Counted from the stretch's first letter, positions 27,012 through 36,250 are shown. The stretch is DNA of 64,000 nucleotides from Streptomyces bathyalis (GCF_015910445.1 NZ_CP048882.1:1116001-1180000), one strand, 5' to 3'. Made by a program: numbers and translations. The notes: generated by a model not told the origin, from the letters alone.

Positions 27012-28010
27012 ATGCGCATCGGACTCATCGGCACCGGCCGGATCGGCACCTTCCACGCCCGCACTCTCAGCGGCGAACCCGAGGTGAGCGAGCTGCTCGT
27101 CACCGACGTCGACGCCCCGCGCGCCGCCGAGGTGGCCGAGGGCCTCGGCGCGGCAGTCGCCCCGTCCCCCGACGAACTCCTCTCCCGCGACCTCGACGCC
27201 GTCGTGATCGCCTCGGCGACCTCGTCGCACGCGAGCCTCATCAAGGCGGCTGCCGAGCGCGGACTTCCCGTCTTCTGCGAGAAACCGATAGCGCTCGACC
27301 TGCCCGGCACGATGGACGCGCTGCGCACGGTCGAGGATGCCGGAACCCTGCTGCAGATCGGCTTCATGCGGCGCTTCGACGCGGGGTACGCGGCGGCACG
27401 CGCCGCCGTGCGCTCCGGCTCCCTCGGCAGGCTGCACACCGTGCGGGCGGCCACCTCCGATCCGGCGCCGCCGCCCGCCGCCTACATCCCGCTCTCCGGC
27501 GGGCTCTACCGCGACTGCCTCGTCCACGACTTCGACGCGCTGCGCTGGGTGACGGGACGAGAGGTGCTCTCCGTGTGCGCGGCCGGCTCGGACGCGGGCC
27601 CGGAGATGTTCCGCGAGGCCGGCGACGTCGACACGGCCGCGGTGCTGCTCACGCTGGACGACGGCGTGCTGTGCACGGCGACGGCCACCCGCGTCAACGG
27701 CGCCGGGTACGACGTGCGCATGGAACTCGCGGGCGAGAAGGACCAGATCGCGGTCGGCCTCGACGCCCGCACGCCGCTGACGTCCGTCGAGCCGACGGCC
27801 GGCCCCTCGCAGGGAACCCCCTGGCCGGGCTTCCTGGAGCGGTTCGCCCCGGCGTACGAGTCCGAACTCTCCGCGTTCGTACGGGCGGTGCGGGGCGAGG
27901 CGCCCAACCCCTGCGACGGATATGAGGCGTTGGCCGCGCTGCGTGTCGCCGAGGCGTGCGAGCTCTCGCGCCGCGAGGGCCGCCCGGTGGCGGTGGCGGA
28001 GCTGTCCTGA
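27012..28010 (+). CDS. Gfo/Idh/MocA family oxidoreductase (inositol-dehydrogenase-like)
   Basis: A 332-residue NAD(P)-dependent dehydrogenase. The Rossmann start is MRIGLIGTGRIGTFHA. EKPIALDL carries the conserved catalytic-region Lys (CEKPIA), then QIGFMRRFDAGYA, and HDFDALRWVTG with the active-site His-Asp. These resemble myo-inositol 2-dehydrogenases and related sugar dehydrogenases. It oxidises a polyol or sugar, probably what the adjacent ABC system imports. The ATG at 27012 is used; an in-frame TTG at 26976 would add 12 unlikely residues. It is divergent from the GntR gene with shared operators. Confidence 0.9.
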   Translation: MRIGLIGTGRIGTFHARTLSGEPEVSELLVTDVDAPRAAEVAEGLGAAVAPSPDELLSRDLDAVVIASATSSHASLIKAAAERGLPVFCEKPIALDLPGTMDALRTVEDAGTLLQIGFMRRFDAGYAAARAAVRSGSLGRLHTVRAATSDPAPPPAAYIPLSGGLYRDCLVHDFDALRWVTGREVLSVCAAGSDAGPEMFREAGDVDTAAVLLTLDDGVLCTATATRVNGAGYDVRMELAGEKDQIAVGLDARTPLTSVEPTAGPSQGTPWPGFLERFAPAYESELSAFVRAVRGEAPNPCDGYEALAALRVAEACELSRREGRPVAVAELS

Positions 28011-28109
28011 GGACCTGACGGCGGGGCGCCGCCCCCGGCCTCCCCGCGGGCGGGCGGCGTCCGGCCGGCACTGCCCGGGAACCCCTTCGCGGCACGGTGC
28101 CGAGCGCTG

Positions 28110-28115
28110 TAGCGT
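28110..28115 (+). promoter_or_regulatory. -10 element for a possibly leaderless transcript
   Basis: TAGCGT ends six bases before the ATG of the cytidine-deaminase-like gene. That spacing would put the transcript start at or next to the ATG. Confidence 0.45.
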
Positions 28116-28121
28116 CCGGGC

Positions 28122-28541
28122 ATGGCCACCGTCTCGGACGACGAACTCATCACCGCCGCAACAGATGTGCTCAATCCGCACCGCGTGGGCGACCGGCTCT
28201 TCGGTGACGTGGGCTCGGCGCTGGTGACGGCTGCGGGAAACGTCTACCGGGGCGTGTGCATCGACACCGGCTCCGGCACCGGATTCTGCGCCGAGCACGC
28301 GGCGGTCGCCGCGATGGTCACCGCGCGGGAGTACCGCATCGCGAAGATCGTCGCCGTGTGGCGCAGCGACGAGGGGCTGCTGCACGTGCTGCCTCCCTGC
28401 GGCCGGTGCAGGGAGTTCGTACGGCAGATCGATCCGGGAAACATCGGCACCGAGGTCGTGCTCGGCCGGGGGAATTCCACGCCCCTGCGTGAACTGCTGC
28501 CCTTCAACGAGTGGCCCGCCCCGCTCGACGGAGCGCCGTGA
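28122..28541 (+). CDS. cytidine deaminase-like protein (blasticidin-S deaminase type)
   Basis: A 139-residue zinc deaminase. C56-A-E58 in GFCAEHAAVA, and C93 and C96 in PPCGRCREF, supply the zinc ligands and the catalytic Glu as in tetrameric cytidine deaminases and blasticidin-S deaminase. NEWPAPL at the end is also reminiscent of the latter. The substrate may be cytidine or a cytosine-containing compound. It is transcribed alone. Confidence 0.85.
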   Translation: MATVSDDELITAATDVLNPHRVGDRLFGDVGSALVTAAGNVYRGVCIDTGSGTGFCAEHAAVAAMVTAREYRIAKIVAVWRSDEGLLHVLPPCGRCREFVRQIDPGNIGTEVVLGRGNSTPLRELLPFNEWPAPLDGAP

Positions 28542-28543
28542 GC

Positions 28544-28569
28544 GCCGCCGGTGCCCGCGCCTCGGCGGC
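28544..28569. terminator. hairpin between convergent genes
   Basis: GCCGCCG (28544-28550) pairs with CGGCGGC (28563-28569) in the 34-base gap between the deaminase stop and the VOC-protein stop. Confidence 0.55.
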
Positions 28570-28575
28570 AACTCC

Positions 28576-28923
28576 TCAGCGATGGCTCAGCACGTTGACC
28601 ACGCACCCGTTCGGATCCAGGACGAAGAAGCGGCGCACACCCCACTCCTCGTCCTGCAACGGGTGCACGATCTGCGCCCCGCTGTCGACGACGGCCGCGT
28701 AGACAGCGTCCACGTCGTCCACCTCGACGCTCATGTCGGGCTGGACGGGCGCGGTCTCGTCGCGGCTCATGAAGATGACCTGGGCGGTGGGGTTGGACGG
28801 TGAGGCGAGCGTCATGACCCAGCCCATGTTCATCACCTCCTCGAGGCCGAGCAGCCCGTAGAAGTCGCGGCTGTCCTCCATGGCCTCGCTGCGGATGTCG
28901 GGTACGACGCGGCGGACGGACAT
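28576..28923 (-). CDS. VOC (glyoxalase/bleomycin-resistance) family protein
   Basis: A 115-residue single-module VOC protein with the beta-alpha-beta3 pattern: RRVVPDIRSEAMEDSRDFYGLLGL, PDMSVEVDDVDAVYAAVVDSGA, RRFFVLDPNGCVVNVLSHR. Family members are metal-dependent lyases, dioxygenases or drug-binding proteins; nothing here settles which. The start at 28923 (MSVRRVVPD) sets the usual length. Confidence 0.8.
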   Translation of the reverse strand: MSVRRVVPDIRSEAMEDSRDFYGLLGLEEVMNMGWVMTLASPSNPTAQVIFMSRDETAPVQPDMSVEVDDVDAVYAAVVDSGAQIVHPLQDEEWGVRRFFVLDPNGCVVNVLSHR

Positions 28924-29168
28924 CGAAGCTCCCTGGGTCGGCCGGCCCGGAAGGCCGGGGACGGATGTCCGGACCCTAGCCGCCGGGCGGAACCGCTGCC
29001 GCCCTGCCGCCCCGGCGCCCTGCGACACTGTCACGGCATCCACGCGCCCTTCTCACGCCGCCTGCCGCACACGGGCAGCGGCGAAGGCGCATCGCCCGGC
29101 AGTGAACGGCGGCGTGCCGGTCACCGCCTCGACCGACCCGGACGCACTCGCAGCGGAAGGCAGCCGGC

Positions 29169-30173
29169 ATGACCGACGAGATCCCCGAGCCCGCGATCGT
29201 CCTCGACCTGGCCCCGTCCCTGGAAGAGAGCCTCTTCGACGCGGAGTCGCTCGCACGGCTGGAGGCCCTGGGCACCGTCACGCGCACCACCCCGGGCATC
29301 GACGGTGATGCGGAGCGGCGGCTGCAGGCCGATGTCCTGGTCACCGGCTGGGGATCGGCGCCCCTGCCCGCCCGCCGCGCGGACACGTGGCGGCTGTGGT
29401 TCATCGCACACAGCGCGGGCACCGTGCGGCATCTGGTGCCCAAGTCCCTGCTCTCGGACGGGATCCGGCTCACGCATGCCTCGGCCGCCATGGCTCGTTC
29501 CGTCGCCGAGACCGCTCTGTGGTTCACCATCGGCCAGTTGCGCTCGATGCACATCGTCGAGCAGGCCATGCGGCAGCAGCACGACTGGGAGCTGGCGAGG
29601 TCGCCCGGCCTCGGACGCACCGTCGCCGGCACCCGCATCGGCGTGATCGGCGCGAGCAGGGTCGGGCGGGTCTACATCGAACTGGTCCGCGCCCTGGGGG
29701 CCACCGTCGTCGTCCACGACCCGTACCTCCCGGACGAGGAGGCCCGCCAACTGGGCGTCCTCGCCACACCGTTGGAGACCCTGCTGCGCACCTGTCCCGT
29801 CGTCGCACTGCACGCTCCCGTGACCGACGAGACTCGCGGCATGCTCGGCGCGGAGCGGCTGGCGATGATCCCGGACGGCGGCATCCTGGTGAACACGGCA
29901 CGCTCGGCGCTCTACGACACCGACGCGCTGACGGCGGAGCTGCGGCAGGGGCGGCTCAGCGCCTCCCTCGACGTCTTCGACGACGAACCCCTGCCCGCGG
30001 ACAGCGAGTTGTGGGACCTGCCGAACGTCGTCCTCACCCCGCACATCGCCGGGGCCACGCAGCAGGGGTACAAGCTTCAAGGCAGGACCGTCGTCGACGA
30101 GACCGAGGCGTACCTCCAGGGCCGACCGCTCGCGCACGAGATCCACGCGTCGGCGTACGACCGGCTCGCCTGA
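29169..30173 (+). CDS. D-2-hydroxyacid dehydrogenase family protein
   Basis: A 334-residue NAD-dependent dehydrogenase. The nucleotide-binding loop is GVIGASRVGRVYIE. LHAPVTDETRGML, VNTARSALYDTDALTAEL and the catalytic region DVFDDEPLPADSELWDLPN, then TPHIAGAT with the active-site His, are all typical. The N-terminal substrate domain (about 110 residues) is shorter in conserved motifs. It may reduce a 2-oxoacid or oxidise a hydroxyacid; the substrate is unknown. GGAAGGCAG precedes the ATG. Confidence 0.9.
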   Translation: MTDEIPEPAIVLDLAPSLEESLFDAESLARLEALGTVTRTTPGIDGDAERRLQADVLVTGWGSAPLPARRADTWRLWFIAHSAGTVRHLVPKSLLSDGIRLTHASAAMARSVAETALWFTIGQLRSMHIVEQAMRQQHDWELARSPGLGRTVAGTRIGVIGASRVGRVYIELVRALGATVVVHDPYLPDEEARQLGVLATPLETLLRTCPVVALHAPVTDETRGMLGAERLAMIPDGGILVNTARSALYDTDALTAELRQGRLSASLDVFDDEPLPADSELWDLPNVVLTPHIAGATQQGYKLQGRTVVDETEAYLQGRPLAHEIHASAYDRLA

Positions 30174-30202
30174 GCGGCGGCCACGAGGACCGAGCGCCCA
30201 GG

Positions 30203-31003
30203 TCAGGGTGTGGCGGGCGGCTCCCCGACGCGGGCCAGGAGCTGGAAGATCTTCGCTGTGTGCGGGTACGGATGGCGGTCGGTCATCGCCAGTTCCAGGG
30301 CCTCCAGCGCGGAGAAGAAGTCCGGGTCGTGCTTGCGGGAGTCGTCGACGATGTGATCGTTGACGTTGCGGATCCCGCAGTGCTCGATGCCGGTGCAGCC
30401 CGACTCGGCCAGCAGCGGCGTGATCTCCTCGGCGGTGTGGAGCGTCAGTTCGGTCGCGAACGTCTCGCCGTGTGTCGTGCGCCGGTCCAGCGCGTCGAGC
30501 GCGGCGGCCGGGTCCAGCGAGCGCACCGCGAGGCCGAGCGCCGCAGCGTGCCGGTTGAGCGCCATGACGGACAGGACACCGCCGTCGCGTACGAGCGAAG
30601 CCGCGGTGCGGACCGCGGGCGCCGGATCGTCCAGGTACTGAAGGAGGTTGTGGCAGAGCACCACGTCGTAGCGGCTGCCCGTCACGGCCCCGGGCAGCTC
30701 GAACACGTCGGCCTCCACGGTGACGAGCCGCTCGCCGGTACCGTCCCGCTCAGCCCTCTCGCGCGCCGCGGCGAGCATGCCCGGGGAGAAGTCGGCGATG
30801 GTCACGTGGTGCCCGCGTCGGAGCAGCGGCAGCGCGTCACCGCCGTCGGCCCCGGCGAGGTCCAGCACCCGCAACGGCCCCGGGCCGAGCTCCTCCAGCC
30901 GGCGCTGCAGATTGAACTCGGCGAGCCTGTACCGCAACTGGCCCCAGGGGCTCTCCTGCCACACGCGCCACGAGTCGAGGGCTGCGTCGAACGGTCCGGG
31001 CAC
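30203..31003 (-). CDS. class I SAM-dependent methyltransferase (CmoM/SmtA-like)
   Basis: A 266-residue Rossmann-fold methyltransferase. Motif I is VLDLAGADGGDALPLLRRGH and the post-I acid is IADFSPGMLAAA. VVLCHNLLQYLDDP and GGVLSVMALNRHAAAL follow. The C-terminal NVNDHIVDDSRKHDPDFFSALEALE part resembles E. coli CmoM (SmtA). The GTG at 31003, or a TTG three bases earlier, follows GAGGAGGG. It lies 101 bases after the FAD-dehydrogenase stop on the same strand. Co-transcription with the catabolic operon is possible, but a role in it is not evident. Confidence 0.85.
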   Translation of the reverse strand: MPGPFDAALDSWRVWQESPWGQLRYRLAEFNLQRRLEELGPGPLRVLDLAGADGGDALPLLRRGHHVTIADFSPGMLAAARERAERDGTGERLVTVEADVFELPGAVTGSRYDVVLCHNLLQYLDDPAPAVRTAASLVRDGGVLSVMALNRHAAALGLAVRSLDPAAALDALDRRTTHGETFATELTLHTAEEITPLLAESGCTGIEHCGIRNVNDHIVDDSRKHDPDFFSALEALELAMTDRHPYPHTAKIFQLLARVGEPPATP

Positions 31004-31104
31004 CAACGTGACCCTCCTCGGGCCGGAGCGGGCGGCTGCCGGATGAACGGTCCACCGCCCACGAGAGTGCCGGGCCGGAGCGGGCGCGTGGCCCAGAACG
31101 TGTG

Positions 31105-32502
31105 TCAGCTCGCCGCGGTATGCGCCGCGGTTTGCGCCGCGGCTTCGCCCGCGATACGTCCGAGGCCGACGGCGGTCAGCAGTCCGTTGCCCGACGAGTA
31201 GCCGCCGGCGCCGGACCGGCCGGAGATTCCCGCGGCGACTCCGCCCACCGCGTGAAGGCCCTGGATGACACCGCCGGCGGTGGTGCGCACTGCGGCGTGC
31301 TCGTCCACGTCGACGCCTCCCTGGGTGTGGAAGATCGCGGGAACGGAGCGGACGGCGCAGTACGGCGCGCGGAGGGCACCCATCGGGAAGTCGGTGCGTC
31401 CCATGGAGTCGGCGGTGCCCGTGACAGCCGCGTGCCGCTGGTCCTCCAGCGCCCGTTCGACGGCTGAGGTGTCGCAGCCGATGACAGCTGCGAGCGAGGG
31501 GGCATCGGGGGCTTCGCGGACGCCGCCCGCTTCCACGAGTTCGGCGAATTCCGGCTCGTGTTCGCGCACGAAGTCCCGGATCCGGGTGTCGAAGACGACG
31601 TGGCTCTCCTCGGCTGCCAGGGCGACGACCGGCGCGAAGCCGGAGTAGCCGACGCTCTCGTCGCCCATCCGGTCGCCGTGGGGCGAGAGCAGGAAGCCGC
31701 CCTTCTCGACGGTCGTCCAGCTGACGATGCTGCCGTGGGGATGGGCGAGCGCCGCGTACCCCTGGTAGGCGCCCATGTTCTCCAGCCGCGCACCGAGCGC
31801 GGCCGCCCAGGTGATGGCCTCGCCCGTGGAGCCCTCGGCCCCCGAGTACCGGGCACCGCTGATCCCGGGAATCCAGCGGGCGACCATGTCCCTGTTGTTG
31901 CCGAAGCCGTTGGACGCCAGCACGACGGCGGGGGCACGCAGCTCGTACGTCCCTGAGCGCGGGCCGTCGACCACGACGCCGTTGACGCGGCCGTCGTCGG
32001 TGAGGAGCCGCGCCACCGGGTTGCCCGTGACGACGTCGACGCCCAGGCGCCGGACGGCGGCGAGCAGGTCCCGCGTCAGGGACGCCCCGCGCCGGTCCGG
32101 TGGCGCGTGGAGGCGCGGGACGCTGTGCCCGACGTGCCTGTAGTCGGTGATGAGCCGCAGGTCGACGGAGTGGGACTCGACGAGCCACTCCACGAGGTCC
32201 GCCGAGCCCTCCGCCAGAAGCCGGAGCAGATGTCCGGTGCCGTGGGGGCCGCTCTGTCGCGAGAGGTCGGCGACCATCCGTTCCGCACTGTCCTCGATCC
32301 CGGCGTCCCGCTGGTAGCGGCTGCCGGCCGCGGGGATCGAGCCGGTGCTGACGAAGGTGTTGCCGCCGGGCCGGTCGAGCTTCTCCAACAGGGCGACGCC
32401 CGCGCCCTGTTCGGCTGCTGCGAGCGCCGCGGTGAGCCCGCCGCCCCCCGCGCCCACGACGACGACATCGGTGTCCCGCCCGTCCATCACGTCCCGGTCC
32501 AT
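31105..32502 (-). CDS. FAD-dependent dehydrogenase (fumarate reductase/ketosteroid-dehydrogenase-like)
   Basis: A 465-residue flavoprotein. The FAD site is VVVVGAGGGGLTAALAAAEQG, followed by LLEKLDRPGGNTFVSTGSIPAAGS, the FAD_binding_2 pattern of fumarate reductase, 3-ketosteroid-1-dehydrogenase and urocanate reductase-like enzymes. The C-terminal GGVDVDEHAAVRTTAGGVIQGLHAVG and GGYSSGNGLL match the FAD-closing segment. It would desaturate a C-C bond next to a carboxyl or carbonyl. It overlaps the amidase stop by one base, so it is the last tight gene of the operon. Confidence 0.88.
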   Translation of the reverse strand: MDRDVMDGRDTDVVVVGAGGGGLTAALAAAEQGAGVALLEKLDRPGGNTFVSTGSIPAAGSRYQRDAGIEDSAERMVADLSRQSGPHGTGHLLRLLAEGSADLVEWLVESHSVDLRLITDYRHVGHSVPRLHAPPDRRGASLTRDLLAAVRRLGVDVVTGNPVARLLTDDGRVNGVVVDGPRSGTYELRAPAVVLASNGFGNNRDMVARWIPGISGARYSGAEGSTGEAITWAAALGARLENMGAYQGYAALAHPHGSIVSWTTVEKGGFLLSPHGDRMGDESVGYSGFAPVVALAAEESHVVFDTRIRDFVREHEPEFAELVEAGGVREAPDAPSLAAVIGCDTSAVERALEDQRHAAVTGTADSMGRTDFPMGALRAPYCAVRSVPAIFHTQGGVDVDEHAAVRTTAGGVIQGLHAVGGVAAGISGRSGAGGYSSGNGLLTAVGLGRIAGEAAAQTAAHTAAS

Positions 32503-33221
32503 CACATGCCGTCGCCTTCGGCGCTGCGCAGCGCACGCAGCCGCGGGAGCAGCTCGGCGGTCGTCGAGACGTCGGCGTACTTCTGCGCCATGTCGAAGAG
32601 ATTCACCTCGTGAACGACCGGGCTGCGGTCGTAGACCGCGTCGCTGGGGACGGCCACACGGAAGTTGAGCGAGAAGGCGTCGGTGACGCTGGAGCGCACA
32701 CATCCGGAGGTGGTGCACCCGGTGATCACGAGGGTGTCCACTCCCGCCTCGACCAGGTAGCTCGTCAGGGGCGTGCCGAAGAACGCGCTCGGGTGGCGCT
32801 TCGGCAGCAGGACGTCTCCCTCAGCAGGCGCCACCTCCGCGACGAAGTCGTAGCCGTGTTCGGGGATGTTCATGATTCCCGGCACCTTGGCGCCGAGGCG
32901 TCCGGCGTCGTAGCTCTGCTTCGGTGCGACGTGCGGGTAGAGAACGGGCAGGCCCGCCTCCCGGAATTCCCCGAGCAGCTCCGCGATGCGGGGCACCGCG
33001 TCCCAGGCGACCTGTCCGCAGCTCGTGGTGAACTCCTGCGTCGCCTCCTCGAATCGAAGCGGGCGAGTGCCGGTCGTGCGGTACTGGACGTCGATGATCA
33101 GCAGGGCCGGACGTTTCCCGAGGCCGGCGGGCCTGCCGAACCCGGCCAGCTCGTAGTGGCGTCGCGTGGTCTCGTCGATCACGCCTGCCCCGCCGACGGT
33201 CCAGGGGTGTTCGTGTCCCAT
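32502..33221 (-). CDS. isochorismatase-superfamily amidase (carbamoylsarcosine/maleamate amidohydrolase type)
   Basis: A 239-residue cysteine hydrolase with triad D44 (LLIIDVQYRT), K141 (LPKRHPSAFFG) and C174 (GCTTSGCVRSS). Order and spacing are close to N-carbamoylsarcosine amidohydrolase and maleamate amidohydrolase, and TTSGCVR is typical of that branch. It would release ammonia from a linear amide or carbamoyl acid, the product expected from the cyclic amidase encoded immediately upstream. One-base overlaps join it to both neighbours. Confidence 0.88.
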   Translation of the reverse strand: MGHEHPWTVGGAGVIDETTRRHYELAGFGRPAGLGKRPALLIIDVQYRTTGTRPLRFEEATQEFTTSCGQVAWDAVPRIAELLGEFREAGLPVLYPHVAPKQSYDAGRLGAKVPGIMNIPEHGYDFVAEVAPAEGDVLLPKRHPSAFFGTPLTSYLVEAGVDTLVITGCTTSGCVRSSVTDAFSLNFRVAVPSDAVYDRSPVVHEVNLFDMAQKYADVSTTAELLPRLRALRSAEGDGM

Positions 33222-34627
33222 CAGGTCTGCCCCCTCTCTGCGGCGTCCAGCGCGCTCGCGCCGCTGTGCCGGCGTGAGAGGTAGCTCCCGCGGAGTGTGC
33301 TGGAGAGCCGGCCGTCGCGGACGGCGAAGTGGCCGCGCACCAGCGTGTGCACGATGCGGACGGGTGCCTGCCTGCCCTCCCACGGTGTGTAGCCGGCCGC
33401 GGAGTGCTGGCTGTCCGCGGAGATCTCCGTCGTGCCGTCGAGGTCGACGACAGCGAGGTCCGCGTCGGAGCCGACGCGGATGACACCCTTGCGCGGAAAC
33501 AGGCCGAACAACTTCGCCGAGCGGGTGCTCGTCGCTTCCACCAGCCGCTCCAGCGGGACGCCGCGGCGCAGCCCCTCCCCGAGGGTGAGCGGCAACAGCA
33601 CGCCGGTGCCTGGGAATCCGGCCGAGGCGGACCAGATGTCCTTCTCCTTGAACGAGCGGTGCCGCGCGTTGTGATCGGAGCCGACCGTGTCCACGCTGCC
33701 GTCGGCGACGCCCTGCCAGAGCGCCTCCAGGTCGGCCTCAGGACGCAGCGGCGGGTTGACCTTTCCATAGGTCCCGCACGGCGAGGACGTGGTCATCGTC
33801 AGGTAGTGGGTGCACGTCTCCACGAACAGGTTCGGGTAGGCGGTGCGCTGCATGCGCATCGCGTCGAGCCCGGCGGCGCTGGAGGTGTGCACGGCGTACG
33901 CCGACGCACCGGTGTCCGCCGCCAGGTAGGCGACGCGCTGCTCCGCCTCGGCCTCGACCACGGGGGGACGCGTCAGATGCCAGGCGTGCAGCGGGCCCCT
34001 GGACTCGTCCGGCGGGTCCTTGCGCAGCCGGCGGACGATCTCGATGTTCTCGGGGTGGGGGTTGACCATCGCGCCCGCGTCGGCCGTGGTGCCCAGCAGT
34101 TCGTACATGAAGCCGTCGTCGTTGCCGGGCATGCCGAGGTAGGCGCCCTCGTCGCCGCGGAAGTTCATGAAGAACTTGAAGCTGGAGACGCCGAGTTCGC
34201 GCACGTACGCCGGGACGGCGGAGACGTGTTCGTCCGTGCCGAGCACGAAGTGGAAGCCGAAGTCCGTGTGCGAACCCGACTCCATCACTGCCTTGGCGCT
34301 CTCGTGCACCTGCTCGTAGGGATCGGCGCTCATCAGGTAGACGAGCATCGAGGTGACGCCTCCGGCCACCGCGGAGGCGGTCTCCAGCTCCGCGTCGTCG
34401 GGGTCCTTCGGGACGCGGATGTCCTTGCCCAGGTGCACGTGCGGGTCGATGGCCCCGGGCAGCACGGTGCACCCGCGCAGATCCACCGACTCACGGGCCG
34501 CGGCCGGTGCGTCGCGGCCGATGATGCCCGCGATGAGACCGTCGTGGACGAGCAGGTCGGCCTCGGTCTGACCGACGTCCGGCAGGAAGACGCGGCCGCC
34601 GTGCAGCCTCAGGTCGTACTCGCTCAC
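33221..34627 (-). CDS. hydantoinase/dihydropyrimidinase-family cyclic amidase
   Basis: A 468-residue amidohydrolase with complete metal ligands: H63 and H65 (DPHVHLGKDI), K151 (GVSSFKFFMN), H191 (NPHPENIEI), H247 (YAVHTSS) and D318 (GSDHNARH). The HVHLGKD sequence differs from the HTHMDMPFGG of the copy at 6341 and from the HVHVNDPGR of the allantoinase at 49979, so the substrate is probably different. Candidates are cyclic imides, hydantoins or allantoin-like rings. The GTG at 34627 overlaps the upstream lyase stop by four bases. Confidence 0.9.
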   Translation of the reverse strand: MSEYDLRLHGGRVFLPDVGQTEADLLVHDGLIAGIIGRDAPAAARESVDLRGCTVLPGAIDPHVHLGKDIRVPKDPDDAELETASAVAGGVTSMLVYLMSADPYEQVHESAKAVMESGSHTDFGFHFVLGTDEHVSAVPAYVRELGVSSFKFFMNFRGDEGAYLGMPGNDDGFMYELLGTTADAGAMVNPHPENIEIVRRLRKDPPDESRGPLHAWHLTRPPVVEAEAEQRVAYLAADTGASAYAVHTSSAAGLDAMRMQRTAYPNLFVETCTHYLTMTTSSPCGTYGKVNPPLRPEADLEALWQGVADGSVDTVGSDHNARHRSFKEKDIWSASAGFPGTGVLLPLTLGEGLRRGVPLERLVEATSTRSAKLFGLFPRKGVIRVGSDADLAVVDLDGTTEISADSQHSAAGYTPWEGRQAPVRIVHTLVRGHFAVRDGRLSSTLRGSYLSRRHSGASALDAAERGQT

Positions 34628-35520
34628 CGGCCGTCCGCCTCCCGGGAATCGCTGCCGTCGGCGTAGCGACGGTCGAGCTCGTCGAAGAGCGGCTTGTTGA
34701 CCAGGCTCTGCCTGTCCGCCCAACTGATCATCAGATCCTGCGCGTTGCGGGTGTCGCCGTGCTTCGCGAGGTGGTCCAGGACCGCCCGCATTCCCGTCAC
34801 GGCGCCCCGCATCGCCGCGTTGGCGTAGAGGGCCACCGAGAAGCCCAGCTCCCCGAGTTCGTCCGTGGGCAGCAGCGGGGTCAGTCCGCCCTCGACCATG
34901 TTGGCGATGTGCCGGCCGGGCACGGTGCGGGTGATGTGGGCCATCTCCTGCCTGCTCGTGGGGGCTTCGACGAACAGGATGTCCGCTCCCGCCTCGCTGA
35001 AGGCGGCCGCGCGCTCGCATGCGGCGTCGATGCCCTCCACCGCGCGTGCGTCGGTACGGGCGATCACCACGAGGTCGTCGTCGGTGCGGGCGTCGACTGC
35101 GGCGCGGATCTTGCCGACCATCTCGGCGGTGCCGATGATCTCCTTGTCCGCGAAGTGGCCGCACTTCTTCGGGCTCACCTGGTCCTCGATCTGGATTCCC
35201 GCGGCGCCGGCGCGCTCGAGTGCCCGAACCGTCCGCTGCACGTTGAGCGAGTTCCCGAAGCCGGTGTCGGCGTCCACGACGAGCGGCACCGACACGGCGT
35301 CGGCCATCGCCGAGACGTGGGCCGCGAGTTCACTCATTCCGAGCAGGCCCAGGTCCGGCATTCCGAGGAAGGTGTTGCTCACCCCGGCGCCGGACACGTA
35401 CACGGCGTCGAAGCCCGACTGCTCCACGACCCTCGCGGTGAGGGCGTTGGGCGCCCCCGGCAGCACCAGCGGCCTGCCCCCGCGCCCGATCAGCTCCCGG
35501 AGTCTGGTGGTCCGCCTCAT
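34624..35520 (-). CDS. isocitrate lyase/PEP mutase-family carbon-carbon lyase
   Basis: A 298-residue TIM-barrel enzyme. VVDADTGFGN carries the metal-binding Asp residues (D83, D85) and EDQVSPKKCGHFADK is the active-site loop with C120; KKCGH marks the isocitrate/2-methylisocitrate-lyase branch and not PEP mutase. It would cleave or decarboxylate a 2-hydroxy- or 2-oxo-dicarboxylate (oxaloacetate-decarboxylase-like activity is an alternative). GAGGAGC lies just before the ATG at 35520, seven bases after the GntR stop, so this start is preferred over one 48 bases upstream. Confidence 0.85.
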   Translation of the reverse strand: MRRTTRLRELIGRGGRPLVLPGAPNALTARVVEQSGFDAVYVSGAGVSNTFLGMPDLGLLGMSELAAHVSAMADAVSVPLVVDADTGFGNSLNVQRTVRALERAGAAGIQIEDQVSPKKCGHFADKEIIGTAEMVGKIRAAVDARTDDDLVVIARTDARAVEGIDAACERAAAFSEAGADILFVEAPTSRQEMAHITRTVPGRHIANMVEGGLTPLLPTDELGELGFSVALYANAAMRGAVTGMRAVLDHLAKHGDTRNAQDLMISWADRQSLVNKPLFDELDRRYADGSDSREADGR

Positions 35521-35527
35521 GTGCTCC

Positions 35528-36244
35528 TCAATCCGGTCCGGGTTCGCTGCCGTCTTCCTCGTCGTCACCGTTGCGCGGCAGCCCCAGCACGGACAGGGCG
35601 CTGTGCATCGAGCGATCGAGGTGGCGCTCCATCATCCGCGTGGCCTGCCCGGCGTCCCGGCTGCGCAACACCGTGACCAGGTCGGCGTGTTCGACGACCG
35701 CGGCCCTGGCGCGCATCGGCCGCTTCGCCGACATCGACCTGGCGAGCGCGAGCTGGCGCTGGACGTCCTGGGCGGCCCGCATCAGCGCCTGATTGCCGGC
35801 CAGGAGGACCAGCCGGAGATGGAAGTCGAGCTCCTGCGGGTAGGCGTGGCCGGACGACTCCCGGATGCGGCTCTCGGTGTCCGAGAGCATCGCGTCCAGG
35901 TCGTCCAGGTCCTCGTCGCCCGCCCTCTGGCATGCGAGACGCACGGCGTGCAGCTCCAGCGCGCTGCGCAGCTCGTACAGTTCGACGATGTCCTGCCGGG
36001 AGAACGTCCTCACGAAGGCACCCCGGTGGCTGATCACCGTCAACAGCCCCTCGCTGCTGAGGCGTTGGATGGCCTCTCGCAGCGGGCCGCGGCTGATGCC
36101 CAACTGAGCAGCGATCAGCACCTCGTTGAGCCGCTCCCCGGGGGCGATCGTGCCGTCGAGCACCATCTCCCGCAGGACGGCCTCGGTCGCCTGCGAGAAG
36201 GTGTTGTTCCTCGGCAGCGCCCGGCTCCGGGGTTCGGACATCAT
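35528..36244 (-). CDS. GntR family (FadR/FCD subfamily) regulator
   Basis: A 238-residue regulator. The wHTH spans residues 15-80 (FSQATEAVLREMVLDG, LNEVLIAAQLGISRGPLREAIQRLSSEGLL), then an all-helical FCD effector domain (ELYELRSALELHAVRLA, ELDFHLRLVLLAGNQAL, EHADLVTVLRSRDAGQATRMMERHL). The conserved Asp and His positions suit metal-dependent binding of an organic acid. It sits second in the operon behind the permease gene. The palindrome at 37804-37819 is a candidate operator. Confidence 0.9.
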   Translation of the reverse strand: MMSEPRSRALPRNNTFSQATEAVLREMVLDGTIAPGERLNEVLIAAQLGISRGPLREAIQRLSSEGLLTVISHRGAFVRTFSRQDIVELYELRSALELHAVRLACQRAGDEDLDDLDAMLSDTESRIRESSGHAYPQELDFHLRLVLLAGNQALMRAAQDVQRQLALARSMSAKRPMRARAAVVEHADLVTVLRSRDAGQATRMMERHLDRSMHSALSVLGLPRNGDDEEDGSEPGPD

Positions 36245-36250
36245 GTCTCC

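Noticed and set aside
30203..32536. A single 777-codon minus-strand gene ending in the methyltransferase
   Set aside because: Only the last 266 codons carry methyltransferase motifs. The upstream part is an out-of-frame shadow of the FAD dehydrogenase.
35521..35568. Upstream start for the lyase overlapping the GntR gene
   Set aside because: The ATG at 35520 has GAGGAGC at proper spacing and matches the family start.
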